The notes below the pieces were generated by a model, which saw only the letters and a list, made by a program, of their open reading frames with translations, was not told where the DNA came from and made no database searches. From Lewinellaceae bacterium (GTDB lineage Bacteria; Bacteroidota; Bacteroidia; Chitinophagales; Saprospiraceae), in contig JACJXX010000001.1 of NCBI GenBank assembly GCA_020636435.1, positions 1,748,501 to 1,812,500 of the forward strand: a stretch of DNA of 64,000 nt, given 5' to 3'. How positions within the stretch are numbered: the stretch's first letter is position 1; the number at the start of each line of letters is the position of its first letter. Both the position numbers and the translations under genes were made by a program. This document shows, in pieces, positions 32,842 through 42,274 of this stretch.

Positions 32842-35580
32842 TTACTCCGTCTGAATGCCATACGCAAACCCATACGCCCCCGATCCCACTTCCACCACCG
32901 TATCCTCCCCATCCTGCCTCATCTTCAGCACCCCGTCTCCCTCTTTCAGCGATGCCCCATCCAGTCGAACCTCGTCCAGCTCAGCCCCCGGCAGCCGCAC
33001 CGTCGCCCGTGTATTCGGCGGAATAGCCATTTCTATCTTCATCATCCCGCCGTCCCGTTCCCAGCCCGAGCGGATGGTGCCATAGGGGCTCTCATGCGTA
33101 GCGCGGGCAAAGCTCAGCGAATCGGTCGGTTCGGGCTGAATGAGGATGTGCTTGTAACCAGGATGTGCCGGATCGATGGCAATGCCGGCCACCCGGCGGT
33201 ACAGCCAGTCGCCGATGGCGCCATAGGCGTAGTGGTTAAAAGAGTTCATGCCCACGTTCTGGAAGGTGCTGTCGGGTTTGATGCCGTCCCAGCGTTCCCA
33301 GATGGTGGTGGCGCCGCGGGTGACGGGGTACAGCCAGGAAGGGTACTCCTTGCGGAAGAGCAGTTGATAGGCCAGATCCGTATAGCCGTATTCGGAAAGC
33401 ATATCGCAGATGTGGGGCGTGCCCAGGAATCCGGTGGTGATGTGGCCGTAACGGCGCACGTTCTCCGCCAGGCGGGCGGCAGCTTGTTGGCGCAGGTTCT
33501 CCGGAAGCATATCGAAAGCAAGGGCCAGCACGTAGGCCGTCTGCGTGCCGCTGACGAGGCGGCCGCTGGGCGTCATGTATTCCCGGCGAAAGGCTTCTTT
33601 GATGTTGGCCAGCAGGTTGGCATAATACGCCTCGTCTTCCTGTTTCCCCAGCACGGCTGCTGAACGGCGCAGGATATCAGTGGAATGAGCAAAGAAGCAC
33701 TGGGCGATCAAGTATTTGTCGGTCACCGCCGCTTTGCCGTCTCTGTCGTCGTCCGGCTGGTAGAACAGCCAGTCGCCGAAGTGGAAGCCCTCATTCCAGA
33801 GGAAGCTGTCTCCGGCCTGATCCGCCATGTAGCCCACCCATCCTTTCATGCTCTCGTACTGCTGTTCCAGGAAACGTTTATCGCCATAGGCCAGGTAGAG
33901 GTTCCAGGGGATGATGGTGGCGGCGTCGGCCCAGCCGGCGGAGGCATAAGCGTTCTTCCCCAGCACATGAGGAACAACATAGGGTATAGCCCCGTCCTCC
34001 CGCTGGTCGGCGGCCACATCGCCCAGCCACTTGAGAAAGAAAGCGGCCACGTCGTAGTTGAAAGCGGCGGTGGAGGAGAATGCCTGGGCGTCGCCCGTCC
34101 AGCCCATGCGCTCGTCGCGCTGCGGGCAGTCGGTAGGCACGTCGAGGAAGTTGCCCTTCTGCCCCCACTGGATGTTGTGCTGCAACTGGTTGATCAGCGG
34201 ATCGGAACACTCGAAGCTGCCCGCCTTTTCCATATCGGAGTGGATGACGATGCCGGTTACCGACTCCGGCGCCAGCTCGCCCGGCCAGTTTTCTACCTTG
34301 ACATAGCGGAAGCCCATGAAGGTGAAGTGGGGCTCGTACACTTCCTCTCCACCGCCCTTCAGCGTATACTCCAGGCGGGCTTGGGCAGAGCGCAAATTGT
34401 CTGTATAAAAATTGCCTTCCTTGTCGAGCACCTCGGCATGGTACACCTTTACTGTATGCCCGGCCGGCCCTTTGAGGCGCAGCCGCACCCAGCCGACCAT
34501 GTTCTGGCCGAAGTCGATAACCTGCTCGCCCCTGGGGGTGGTAAATATTTTCTTCGGTTGCAGCTCCTGTATTTTGCGCACCGGGGCGCCGATGCTGGTT
34601 ATGATATTGTCCTTTGGGTAATCGGCCACCCTTGCCGGCTTCCAATCGCCGGCATCGAAGGCAGGCGCTGCCCATCCGCCCTGCTCCTGGCGGGCGTCAT
34701 ACACTTCCCCGTTGTAGATGTCCGATTCGAGCACCGGGCCGGCAGCGGCGCGCCATTCGCCGTCGCTGGTTATGACTTCCTTTTGGCCATTGGCGTATTC
34801 GATCTCGATCTGCAGCAACAACGCCAGCTCGCTGCCGTAGCGGTTGCGCTGAAAGCTCCAGCCGATGGTGCCTCGGTACCAGCCGTCGCCCAGGAGGGCG
34901 CCAACGGCGTTGCGGCCTTCCTGCAACTGGCTGGCGATGTCGTAAGTTTGGTATTGGAGGCGCTCGTTATAGCTCGTCCAGCCCGGCGTAAAAACCTGAT
35001 CGCCGATCTTCTCGCCGTTGAGGTAGGCCTGATACAGGCCCCGGGAGGCGATGTAGGCCCGGGCGCGGGCCACCTTGCCGCGGGCCTCGAACGTGCGGCG
35101 CAGCATGGGCGCGGGCTGGGAAACAGAAACGTTCTCTTTCCAGGGAGTGGTGATCCACTGTGCCTGCCAGCCGTCCGGGCCGCCCAGGCCCATCTCCCAC
35201 CAGGCCGGCGCACTCCAGGCGGAGGAACGCCCCTGCCCGTCCCAGGCGCGGACCTGCCAGTAGTAGCGCTTCCCGGGTTCGAGCAATGGCCCGCCGTAGG
35301 GGACGTACAAGGACTGCCCGGAGGATACTTTTCCGCTGTCCCAGATCAGCCGGCGCCCGCGTTCTAATTGCTCCGGGGTTTCCGCCACCCTCAGTTGGTA
35401 GGCGGCCTGCATGACGTTGCGCTCCTCCGACTGCAATTGCCAGCTCAGGCGGGGGCGTTGGGCTTCAATGCCGAGGGGGTTGGCGCGGTGTTCGCAGGTG
35501 AGGTTCATCACTTTTAAAGATTGGGAAAAGGCAGGGATGGAAAGGAGCATTCCAAGTAGTAAAAGAAGGGGGTATTTCAT
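32842..35580 (-). CDS. GH78 alpha-L-rhamnosidase
   Basis: 912 residues with a signal peptide (ends PAFSQ). The order is a beta-sandwich N-domain (residues about 25-130, LTCEHRANPLGIEAQRPRLS), a second sandwich with RARAYIASRGLYQAYLNGEK, an alpha/alpha barrel from about 460, and a C-terminal sandwich. The barrel includes DVPTDCPQRDERMGWTGDAQ, the conserved acidic motif of GH78. It removes L-rhamnose from plant or algal glycans outside the cell. No SusC/D pair is next to it. Confidence 0.93.
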   Translation of the reverse strand: MKYPLLLLLGMLLSIPAFSQSLKVMNLTCEHRANPLGIEAQRPRLSWQLQSEERNVMQAAYQLRVAETPEQLERGRRLIWDSGKVSSGQSLYVPYGGPLLEPGKRYYWQVRAWDGQGRSSAWSAPAWWEMGLGGPDGWQAQWITTPWKENVSVSQPAPMLRRTFEARGKVARARAYIASRGLYQAYLNGEKIGDQVFTPGWTSYNERLQYQTYDIASQLQEGRNAVGALLGDGWYRGTIGWSFQRNRYGSELALLLQIEIEYANGQKEVITSDGEWRAAAGPVLESDIYNGEVYDARQEQGGWAAPAFDAGDWKPARVADYPKDNIITSIGAPVRKIQELQPKKIFTTPRGEQVIDFGQNMVGWVRLRLKGPAGHTVKVYHAEVLDKEGNFYTDNLRSAQARLEYTLKGGGEEVYEPHFTFMGFRYVKVENWPGELAPESVTGIVIHSDMEKAGSFECSDPLINQLQHNIQWGQKGNFLDVPTDCPQRDERMGWTGDAQAFSSTAAFNYDVAAFFLKWLGDVAADQREDGAIPYVVPHVLGKNAYASAGWADAATIIPWNLYLAYGDKRFLEQQYESMKGWVGYMADQAGDSFLWNEGFHFGDWLFYQPDDDRDGKAAVTDKYLIAQCFFAHSTDILRRSAAVLGKQEDEAYYANLLANIKEAFRREYMTPSGRLVSGTQTAYVLALAFDMLPENLRQQAAARLAENVRRYGHITTGFLGTPHICDMLSEYGYTDLAYQLLFRKEYPSWLYPVTRGATTIWERWDGIKPDSTFQNVGMNSFNHYAYGAIGDWLYRRVAGIAIDPAHPGYKHILIQPEPTDSLSFARATHESPYGTIRSGWERDGGMMKIEMAIPPNTRATVRLPGAELDEVRLDGASLKEGDGVLKMRQDGEDTVVEVGSGAYGFAYGIQTE

Positions 35581-35627
35581 GTTTAGATAGTTTTTCTTTG
35601 GAGATGCCGGTGGCGGAATGTTCTATT

Positions 35628-36197
35628 TCAAATGCAATTTGAGCTAAAGTTGGTGTCATTAAAACTACGTTCCAAATCATCCGAAATGCTCAATAACTCT
35701 ACATAATGGCTCCAGGTCAATTTTCCAGACACTGTCTGGAATTTTTGATACTTCAAATAAAATTGCCTCATCTGGTATAGGTTACTTCTACTGAAACCTT
35801 TCCCAAATTGTATCTTTAAGCCCTTCGCCAACTGGATTAATAATTCTTTGCCATATTCCGCCTTCATCTTTCCAGCCTGCTCAAATTCTACGATGTGTTG
35901 GCCGATTGTCCAGTAAGTTTGTAAGGCACGAGGAAAGAATAAAGTGTTCAATTATGGCGCAGTAATTTTTGTGCCAGGCAAGGCGCGAAGAATGAGGATA
36001 GCCAAAGCTACCTGAGTGATGAGCAACGCAGCATGGCGCAAAAAGCACAAGCCAGAATGGACAGTTTATTCTTTCGTCGTGCCTAATATCTCTTGGTTAA
36101 CCAGAGTAACCGCCTGTGTTTTATGGTAGGCGTATGTTTGTCCAATTTTACCTAAAAGGGTTTTATATTTCTTGTTCTTTTCAAGGTTTTGTCCCAT
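35628..36197 (-). pseudogene. YhcG/DUF1016 nuclease-family gene split by a 161-bp element
   Basis: The first part (ATG 36197) ends in AVTLVNQEIL. The second part, on the other side of the insert, resumes exactly with QTYWTIGQHIVEFEQ and runs to HYVELLSISDDLERSF, then ends in unrelated residues. This is the DUF1016 N-terminal domain; the C-terminal nuclease domain is absent. Removing 162 bases (the element plus one base) restores one frame. The gene is therefore broken both inside and at the 3' end. Confidence 0.82.
35924..36084 (+). mobile_element. 161-bp palindromic element, copy 4
   Basis: Inserted in the DUF1016 gene. The element supplies its own stop (TTKE then TAA) to the upstream half and a false start (MNTLFFPRAL) to the downstream half. 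The insertion adds at most one duplicated base. Confidence 0.93.
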
Positions 36198-36231
36198 AGT
36201 AATTGAATGTTTTTTATTTGTATTAAAACGC

Positions 36232-36372
36232 TCATTTTTTGCATGCACTTTTGTTCTTTAGTACTCTAATGACCACCAACATTTGTATGTACACATCCCT
36301 TTTTATATCTGCTTGATCTTCGAGAATTAAGTATTCTTCAATAGTGAAAGTGTCTAACTTTTTTTCTGCCAT
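36232..36372 (-). pseudogene. Possible N-terminal fragment of a Uma2 family gene
   Basis: A 46-residue frame begins MAEKKLDTFTIEEYLILED and continues QADIKRD, then loses similarity. The first half matches the usual opening of Uma2 restriction-endonuclease-fold proteins (TIEEYLxLE). The catalytic part is absent. The rest of the gap 36198-36586 has no gene. Confidence 0.5.
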
Positions 36373-36586
36373 TCCCTATATTTTACTGTGTTATTGTTAT
36401 CTAAAGTTAAGTAATCCCCGGCCCATTATCAACTCCCTCGCCTTAACGCGCCAAATTTTCTAACCGTCCCGTTTTAAAACGGGATTAAATTAAAAGTGGC
36501 TTACAAAGGGCTGCTAAGTAGCCGCACTTTTTCATTTTGCATTCAGCATTTTGCGGTTTATCCACAGAGAATGCAACAGATCTTCC

Positions 36587-39500
36587 CTACCCCTCCAGCC
36601 ACCGCCGCGCATTCACAAACGCCCCGATCCAGGGCGAAATCTCATCCTGCCTGTCTTTGGGGTAAAACGCCCAGTTCCACGGAAACATAGAGCGCTCGAT
36701 GTGCGGCATCAGCACCAGGTGGCGGCCGTCGGCGCTGGCCATCATGGCGGTGTTGTAGTCGCTGCCGTTGGGGTTGGCAGGGTAGCCGGCGTAGCCGTAT
36801 TGGGCCACGATGTTGTACTGATTTTCAGGCAGAGGCATCTCAAATTTGCCTTCGCCGTGAGAAATCCACACGCCCAGGGTACAACCGCTCAGGCTGGAGA
36901 GCATCACCGAGTTGTTGTCCAGTACCTTTACTGAGGTGAAGCCGCTTTCGTGCTTGTGCGAATCGTTGAAGCCCATCTTCGGCTTTAATTCGTGGCCGGG
37001 ATTGATGAACCCCAATTCGATGAACAGCTGGCAGCCGTTGCAGATGCCGGCGGATAAGACATCCTCCCGGGCGAAGAAATTTTCCAGGGCAGCCCGGGCA
37101 TTTTCATTGTAGAGCAAGGCGCCGGCCCAGCCTTTGGCCGAACCCAGCACATCGGAGTTGGAGAAACCGCCGACCGCGCCCAGGAACTGAATGTCTTCCA
37201 GCGTTTCCCGGCCCGTCATCAGGTCGGTCGTATGCACGTCGCGCACGTCGAAGCCGGCCAGGTACAGGGCGTGGGCCAGTTCCCGCTCGGAGTTGCTGCC
37301 CTTCTCCCGCAGAATGGCGGCTTTGGGGCGATTAGCGGTTGGATCGATGAGGGGCATCTTGCCGGAAAAGCCTTCCGGGAAACTATATTTCAGGGGTTGC
37401 CGCTTGTAGTTCTGGAACCGCTCATCTGCCTTTTGATTGGCCGTTTGTTTCCGGTCGAGCAGCCAGGAAGTCTCGAACCAGGCATCCCGAAGTTCAGGAA
37501 TCCGAAATTCGTGGGACTCCGGCCCGTTTTTGATGTTTAGAACATCGCCTTCCACCACCCGCCCGATCAGGTGGCAGGCGATGGGCAACTTTTCCAGATC
37601 GGAAGCGGCGGTTTCATCTTTCACCTGAAAGACGATCCCGCAGTTTTCTGAGAACAGGAGTTTGATGGTGTCGCTTTCCCCCAAAGCGCTCAGGTCTGCC
37701 TCTGCCCCCAGCTCGTTATCGGCAAAGCACATTTCCAGCAGGGTGGTAATCAATCCGCCCGCCGAGACATCGTGGCCGGCCAGGATCTTTCCTGCTTTGA
37801 TCAATTGCTGAACGGCGTTGAAGGCCGCGGCAAATTTTCCGGCGTCCAGGATGTCGGGCGCTTCGGCGCCCACCTTATTGCACACCTGGGCGAAGGAAGA
37901 GCCGCCCAGTTTGCAGGCGTCCATCGAAAGGTTGAGGTAGTAAATGGGGCCGCCGTTTTTCTGAAAAACCGGCTCCACGATTCCCCGGATATTGCCGCAT
38001 ACTCCTGCCGTGGAAATGATCACAGTGCCCGGCGCCAGGACCTCGCCGTCCGGGTATTTCTGTTTCATCGACAGGCTGTCTTTTCCGGTGGGAATGTTGA
38101 CGCCCAGGGCGATGCTGAAATCGGAAGCGGCCTTTACGGCCTGGTACAGGCGGGCGTCTTCCCCTTCGTTGCGGCAGGGCCACATCCAGTTGGCGGAGAG
38201 GGAAACGGAGCGCAGGCCGTCTTCCAGCGGCGCCCATACGAGGTTGGCCAGCGCTTCGGCGATGGCATTGCGGGAGCCTGCCGCCGGGTCGATCAGCCCG
38301 TTCACCGGAGCGTGCCCGATGGAGGTAGCCACGCCGTAATTGCTGTCGAAATCCAGGGCCATTACCCCGCAGTCGTTGAGGGGCAGTTGCAACGGGCCGG
38401 CGCACTGCTGTTTGGCTACCAGCCCGCCCACGCAGCGGTCTACCTTATTGGTCAGCCAGTCTTTGCAGGCGACGGCTTCCAGTTTCAGCACCTGTTCGAG
38501 GTACTCCTGCAGGCGTTCCGGCTTGTATTCGACACCTGCATACCGCCGATCGACAGCTTTGTCATCCATGATCGTTTTCGGGGAGCTGCCGAACATATCG
38601 GCCAGGGCAAGGTCCATGGGTTTTTCCCCGCTGCTTCCGGATTCGAAGACAAACCGCCCGTCGCCGGTTACCTCCCCCACTACATACAGAGGGGCCCGCT
38701 CGCGTTCAGCAATTTTTTTCAATACGTCCAGGTGCTCCGGGGAAATGACCAGCCCCATGCGCTCCTGGCTTTCGTTGCCGATGATCTCTTTCATGGAGAG
38801 CGTTGGGTCGCCGATGGGCAATTGATCCAGGTCGATCCTGCCGCCGGTAGCTTCCACCAGCTCCGAGAAGCAGTTGAGGTGGCCGCCGGCGCCGTGGTCG
38901 TGGATGGACACGATGGGGTTGTCTTCCCTTTCCACCAGGCTTCGGATCGTATTGGCCACGCGCTTTTGCATTTCCGGGTTGGAGCGCTGCACGGCGTTGA
39001 GCTCAATGCCGGAGTGGTACTCGCCGGTATCGGCAGAGGAAACGGCCGCGCCGCCCATGCCGATACGGTAGTTGTCGCCCCCCATCAGGACGATCTTATC
39101 GCCGGGGCGGGGCACGGCTTTCAGGGCTTGAGCTTCCTTGCCGGCGCCGACGCCCCCGGCCAGCATGATCACCTTGTCGAAACCCAGCTTGCGGGCGTGT
39201 TCTTCGTGTTCGAAGGTCAGCAGGGAGCCGGCGATCAGGGGCTGCCCGAATTTGTTGCCGAAGTCGGAAGCGCCATTGGAGGCCTTGATCAGGATGTCCA
39301 TCGGCGTTTGGTACAGCCAGGGCCGTTCGGACATGGCCTGTTCCCAGGGGCGGTTGTCCTGCAGGCGGGGATAGGATGTCATATAAACGGCTGTGCCGGC
39401 CAGGGGCAGGGAGCCTTTGCCGCCAGCCATCCGGTCGCGAATCTCCCCGCCCGAACCGGTGGCGGCCCCGTTGAAGGGCTCCACCGTAGTGGGAAAATTG

Positions 39501-40246
39501 TGGGTTTCGGCTTTCAGGGAAATGACGGAGTCGAACGCCTCCTTCTGATAGTAATCAGGTTTGTCGGCGGCCTTTGGCGCAAACTGTTTAACCCGCGGGC
39601 CTTTCAGGAAAGCGACGTTGTCTTTGTAAGCCGACACAATGGAATTAGGGTGAGCTTTGGATGTTTTCCGGATCAGGCCAAAGAGCGAGTCGGGCTGCTC
39701 CTCCCCGTCGATGAGGAACGTGCCGTTGAAGATTTTGTGCCGGCAATGTTCGCTGTTGATCTGCGAAAAGCCGAACACTTCCGAATCGGTGAGTTTGCGG
39801 CCGAGGCGCTGCGAGAGCTGCCGGAGGTATTCGGCCTCCTCTTCGCTCAGCGCCAGCCCTTCCGCCTGGTTGTAAGCTGCGATGTCTTCGACCTCGCGGA
39901 TCGGCTCCGGCTCGATGTTGATAGTGAAAATATCCTGGTGAAGCTCCTCGTATTTCTGGGACAGCATGGGATCGAAACCGCTTTCGCCGGCCGCCAGCGG
40001 CTCGAACAACTCGATGCGCCGGATGCCCGCGATGCCCATATTCTGGGTGATCTCCACGGCGTTGGTGCTCCAGGGCGTAACCATGGCGGCCCGGGGGCCA
40101 ACGAACCGGCCTTCGATGCGTTCGGCTTTTATCTGCGGCTGGCCGCCGAACAGCCAGGATAGCCTGGCGATGCCTGCTTCGGCGAGGGGCGCCTCCACCT
40201 GAACGGCGAAAAGGGCTTCGGAGGGGTTTCCAAAGAAAAGGATCAT
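36587..40246 (-). CDS. purL: Phosphoribosylformylglycinamidine synthase
   Basis: 1219 residues, the single-chain form. It makes formylglycinamidine ribonucleotide from FGAR, glutamine and ATP, the fourth step of purine synthesis. Seen: an N-terminal PurS-like part, two AIRS-like domains (QINSEHCRHKIFNG, AETHNFPTTVEPFNGAATGS), and a C-terminal glutaminase with the nucleophile Cys in SAGICNGCQLFIELG (about 1065) and its His in ISHGEGKFEMP. ATG 40246 is chosen because upstream residues lack homology-like features. The mce gene ends 103 bases upstream. Confidence 0.96.
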   Translation of the reverse strand: MILFFGNPSEALFAVQVEAPLAEAGIARLSWLFGGQPQIKAERIEGRFVGPRAAMVTPWSTNAVEITQNMGIAGIRRIELFEPLAAGESGFDPMLSQKYEELHQDIFTINIEPEPIREVEDIAAYNQAEGLALSEEEAEYLRQLSQRLGRKLTDSEVFGFSQINSEHCRHKIFNGTFLIDGEEQPDSLFGLIRKTSKAHPNSIVSAYKDNVAFLKGPRVKQFAPKAADKPDYYQKEAFDSVISLKAETHNFPTTVEPFNGAATGSGGEIRDRMAGGKGSLPLAGTAVYMTSYPRLQDNRPWEQAMSERPWLYQTPMDILIKASNGASDFGNKFGQPLIAGSLLTFEHEEHARKLGFDKVIMLAGGVGAGKEAQALKAVPRPGDKIVLMGGDNYRIGMGGAAVSSADTGEYHSGIELNAVQRSNPEMQKRVANTIRSLVEREDNPIVSIHDHGAGGHLNCFSELVEATGGRIDLDQLPIGDPTLSMKEIIGNESQERMGLVISPEHLDVLKKIAERERAPLYVVGEVTGDGRFVFESGSSGEKPMDLALADMFGSSPKTIMDDKAVDRRYAGVEYKPERLQEYLEQVLKLEAVACKDWLTNKVDRCVGGLVAKQQCAGPLQLPLNDCGVMALDFDSNYGVATSIGHAPVNGLIDPAAGSRNAIAEALANLVWAPLEDGLRSVSLSANWMWPCRNEGEDARLYQAVKAASDFSIALGVNIPTGKDSLSMKQKYPDGEVLAPGTVIISTAGVCGNIRGIVEPVFQKNGGPIYYLNLSMDACKLGGSSFAQVCNKVGAEAPDILDAGKFAAAFNAVQQLIKAGKILAGHDVSAGGLITTLLEMCFADNELGAEADLSALGESDTIKLLFSENCGIVFQVKDETAASDLEKLPIACHLIGRVVEGDVLNIKNGPESHEFRIPELRDAWFETSWLLDRKQTANQKADERFQNYKRQPLKYSFPEGFSGKMPLIDPTANRPKAAILREKGSNSERELAHALYLAGFDVRDVHTTDLMTGRETLEDIQFLGAVGGFSNSDVLGSAKGWAGALLYNENARAALENFFAREDVLSAGICNGCQLFIELGFINPGHELKPKMGFNDSHKHESGFTSVKVLDNNSVMLSSLSGCTLGVWISHGEGKFEMPLPENQYNIVAQYGYAGYPANPNGSDYNTAMMASADGRHLVLMPHIERSMFPWNWAFYPKDRQDEISPWIGAFVNARRWLEG

Positions 40247-40348
40247 TGGCTGGTGGTTTGGATTTGCGGCAAAGGTCGGTTGTTCGGGCCGAAAAACCCA
40301 GAGTGGGGAGGGAAATGTGTTGAGGCGAGCACTGGCAAAATCTTCCAC

Positions 40349-41368
40349 TCAAGGCGCGCCCCCGTCCCCTTTCTTCCCTTTCTTCTTAAAATACCGCCGG
40401 AAGAGGAAGTTATGCCGCATCGCCTCCATATTCTCATTGAAGCGGGCGGTTCCCTCTTCGATGTGTTGCATAGTTTGTTCGAGGTTGTTGGCAAAGGCGG
40501 TGTCCCGCAGCAGCAGAGTGGCGGCGCCTTCCCCTTCGGCCAGTTGCTGCATAGCCGACTTCAGGATGGCGCTGGAAGCGGCAATGTCTTCCGCAGAGCG
40601 CCGGAGTTCTGTCAGGACAGGCATTGCTTTTTCCGCCAGCGTGTCGATCTGGCTGATGGAGGCATTGAGGTTGGTTATTACCGTGGTGTCGTACAACAAT
40701 TGATTCAGCAGGCCGGAGCCTTCTTCCACTTCGCCGGTCAGGCGCTGAAGCTGCCCGCCGGTGGCAGCCAGGCTCCGGGAAGTGGCCTGCAGGTTGAAAA
40801 TGGCTTCGCGAAGGCCGATGGCCAGCTGCGTATCCCGCAGCAACAGGGCCAGCGTTCCTTTGCCCCGGGTCATGTAGTTGGTGATGCGGAGCAGGTCGTT
40901 GGAGATCAGGGCGATGTTCTCATTGGTCTTGCCCAGCGTATTGAGCAGTTCCTCCGTTTCCACCCGGCTGTAGGAAGCAATGACGTCGCCTTCCTCCACC
41001 ATGCCTCCCGCTCCTTTTCCCGGGCTGATGTTGACCAGCATGCTGCCTACCAGGCCGTCGGATCCGATACTGGCCACGGCGCCTTTTTTGATGTACGGCT
41101 GCACCGTTTTGTCGAGTTTCATATTGACCTGCACCGTGCTGTCATTCAGCAGCATGATGCTTTCCACCGTGCCCACATTGATGCCTGAGTAGCGGACGTT
41201 GTTGCCCGGCTGCAGGCCGTTGACATTGCCGAAGACGGAGCTGACCCTGAGCGTGGCGCCAAACATATTCTCCTGGCTGCCGATCAGGTAGACCCCCGCG
41301 ATGAAGAGCGCCACCGCAATGGTAATGAACAAGCCTAGTTTTACCGTGTTTTCCGTTTTCTTTGCCAT
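40349..41368 (-). CDS. mlaD: MlaD/MCE family lipid transport protein
   Basis: 339 residues. A single N-terminal helix (LGLFITIAVALFIAGVYLIG) anchors it in the inner membrane. The MCE domain follows (about 38-120: LQPGNNVRYSGINVGTVESI). The long helical rest forms the channel-like tail. It carries phospholipids between membranes with the MlaE/MlaF complex. It follows mlaE and mlaF on the same strand but is separated from mlaF by a 150-bp palindromic element. Confidence 0.88.
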   Translation of the reverse strand: MAKKTENTVKLGLFITIAVALFIAGVYLIGSQENMFGATLRVSSVFGNVNGLQPGNNVRYSGINVGTVESIMLLNDSTVQVNMKLDKTVQPYIKKGAVASIGSDGLVGSMLVNISPGKGAGGMVEEGDVIASYSRVETEELLNTLGKTNENIALISNDLLRITNYMTRGKGTLALLLRDTQLAIGLREAIFNLQATSRSLAATGGQLQRLTGEVEEGSGLLNQLLYDTTVITNLNASISQIDTLAEKAMPVLTELRRSAEDIAASSAILKSAMQQLAEGEGAATLLLRDTAFANNLEQTMQHIEEGTARFNENMEAMRHNFLFRRYFKKKGKKGDGGAP

Positions 41369-41384
41369 AAAGAAAGACTATTTG

Positions 41385-41534
41385 TGATTATTCAGCATCA
41401 TGGTTGTATGACGCCTGGCGCAAAATTTTGTAAACCGCCCTTCCCCTCCAGAGGGGAATGAGAAGGGGTTCCAGCAGAAAAAGCCTACAAAATTTTGCGC
41501 CAGGTGTATTTCATACCTCATGCTGAATAGTAAC
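41385..41534 (+). mobile_element. 150-bp palindromic element (TATTCAGCAT ends), copy 1
   Basis: The arms TATTCAGCATCATGGTTG..GCGCAAAATTTTGTA and the complement pair almost fully, around a 53-base loop. Flanking 9-mers GACTATTTG at 41376 and 41535 are a target duplication; the second contains the mlaF stop codon. The loop is inverted relative to the copy at 53468. Confidence 0.87.
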
Positions 41535-41536
41535 GA

Positions 41537-42265
41537 CTATTTGAAAAATGCCTGGACCCTGGGGTCCGGCAGCTTTGATAATGCTTCGTAATTCCCCTCC
41601 GCGTAGTTCTTGCCGTCGATCAGGATAATCATCCGGTTGGCGATCACCCGCGCGCAATCCATGTCATGCGTAATGATCAGGGCAGAGGTATTGTATTCCT
41701 TCTGAACCTTCAGCATCAGTTCGATGATCTCTTTAGCGGTGATGGGGTCCAGCCCGCTGGTCGGTTCGTCGTACAGGATGATGCGCGGGCGCAGGATCAG
41801 GGTGCGGGCCAGGGCGATCCGGCGCTGCATGCCGCCCGAGAGCTCTTCGGGCATCAGGCCGATGGTATGGGCCAGGCCCACGCTCTTCAGGGTATTCACA
41901 ATAAGGGAATCCACATCCTGCCCTTCTATCTTTTCCGGGTGGCGCCTCAGGGGAAATTCCAGGTTTTCCTGCACGGTCATGCTGTCGTACAGGGCGCTGC
42001 CCTGAAAGAGGAAGCCGACCTCAGTGCGCAGCCGGTCCATTTCGTACTGGTTCAGTTCGGGGATGGGCCTTCCCAGTACCTCCAGCACGCCGGAATCGGG
42101 TTCCAAAAGGCGGACGATGCACTTGAGCAACACCGATTTGCCGGAGCCGGATTTGCCGACGATCACCAGGTTCTCGCCCTCGTACAGGTCCAGTTGGAAA
42201 CCATTGAGGACGTGTTGTTCGCCAAAGGATTTGTACAAGTCCGCTATGTGGATCAAGGGTTTCAT
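41537..42265 (-). CDS. mlaF: MlaF-type ABC ATPase
   Basis: 242 residues. Walker A GKSGSGKSVLL, signature LSGGMQRRIALARTL, Walker B ILYDEPTSGLD and switch His in IITHDMDCARVI. It energises the MlaE permease. It begins 9 bases after mlaE on the same strand. Its stop codon lies in the duplicated target of the adjacent element, so the insertion restored it precisely. Confidence 0.92.
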   Translation of the reverse strand: MKPLIHIADLYKSFGEQHVLNGFQLDLYEGENLVIVGKSGSGKSVLLKCIVRLLEPDSGVLEVLGRPIPELNQYEMDRLRTEVGFLFQGSALYDSMTVQENLEFPLRRHPEKIEGQDVDSLIVNTLKSVGLAHTIGLMPEELSGGMQRRIALARTLILRPRIILYDEPTSGLDPITAKEIIELMLKVQKEYNTSALIITHDMDCARVIANRMIILIDGKNYAEGNYEALSKLPDPRVQAFFK

Positions 42266-42274
42266 TTTAAGCCT

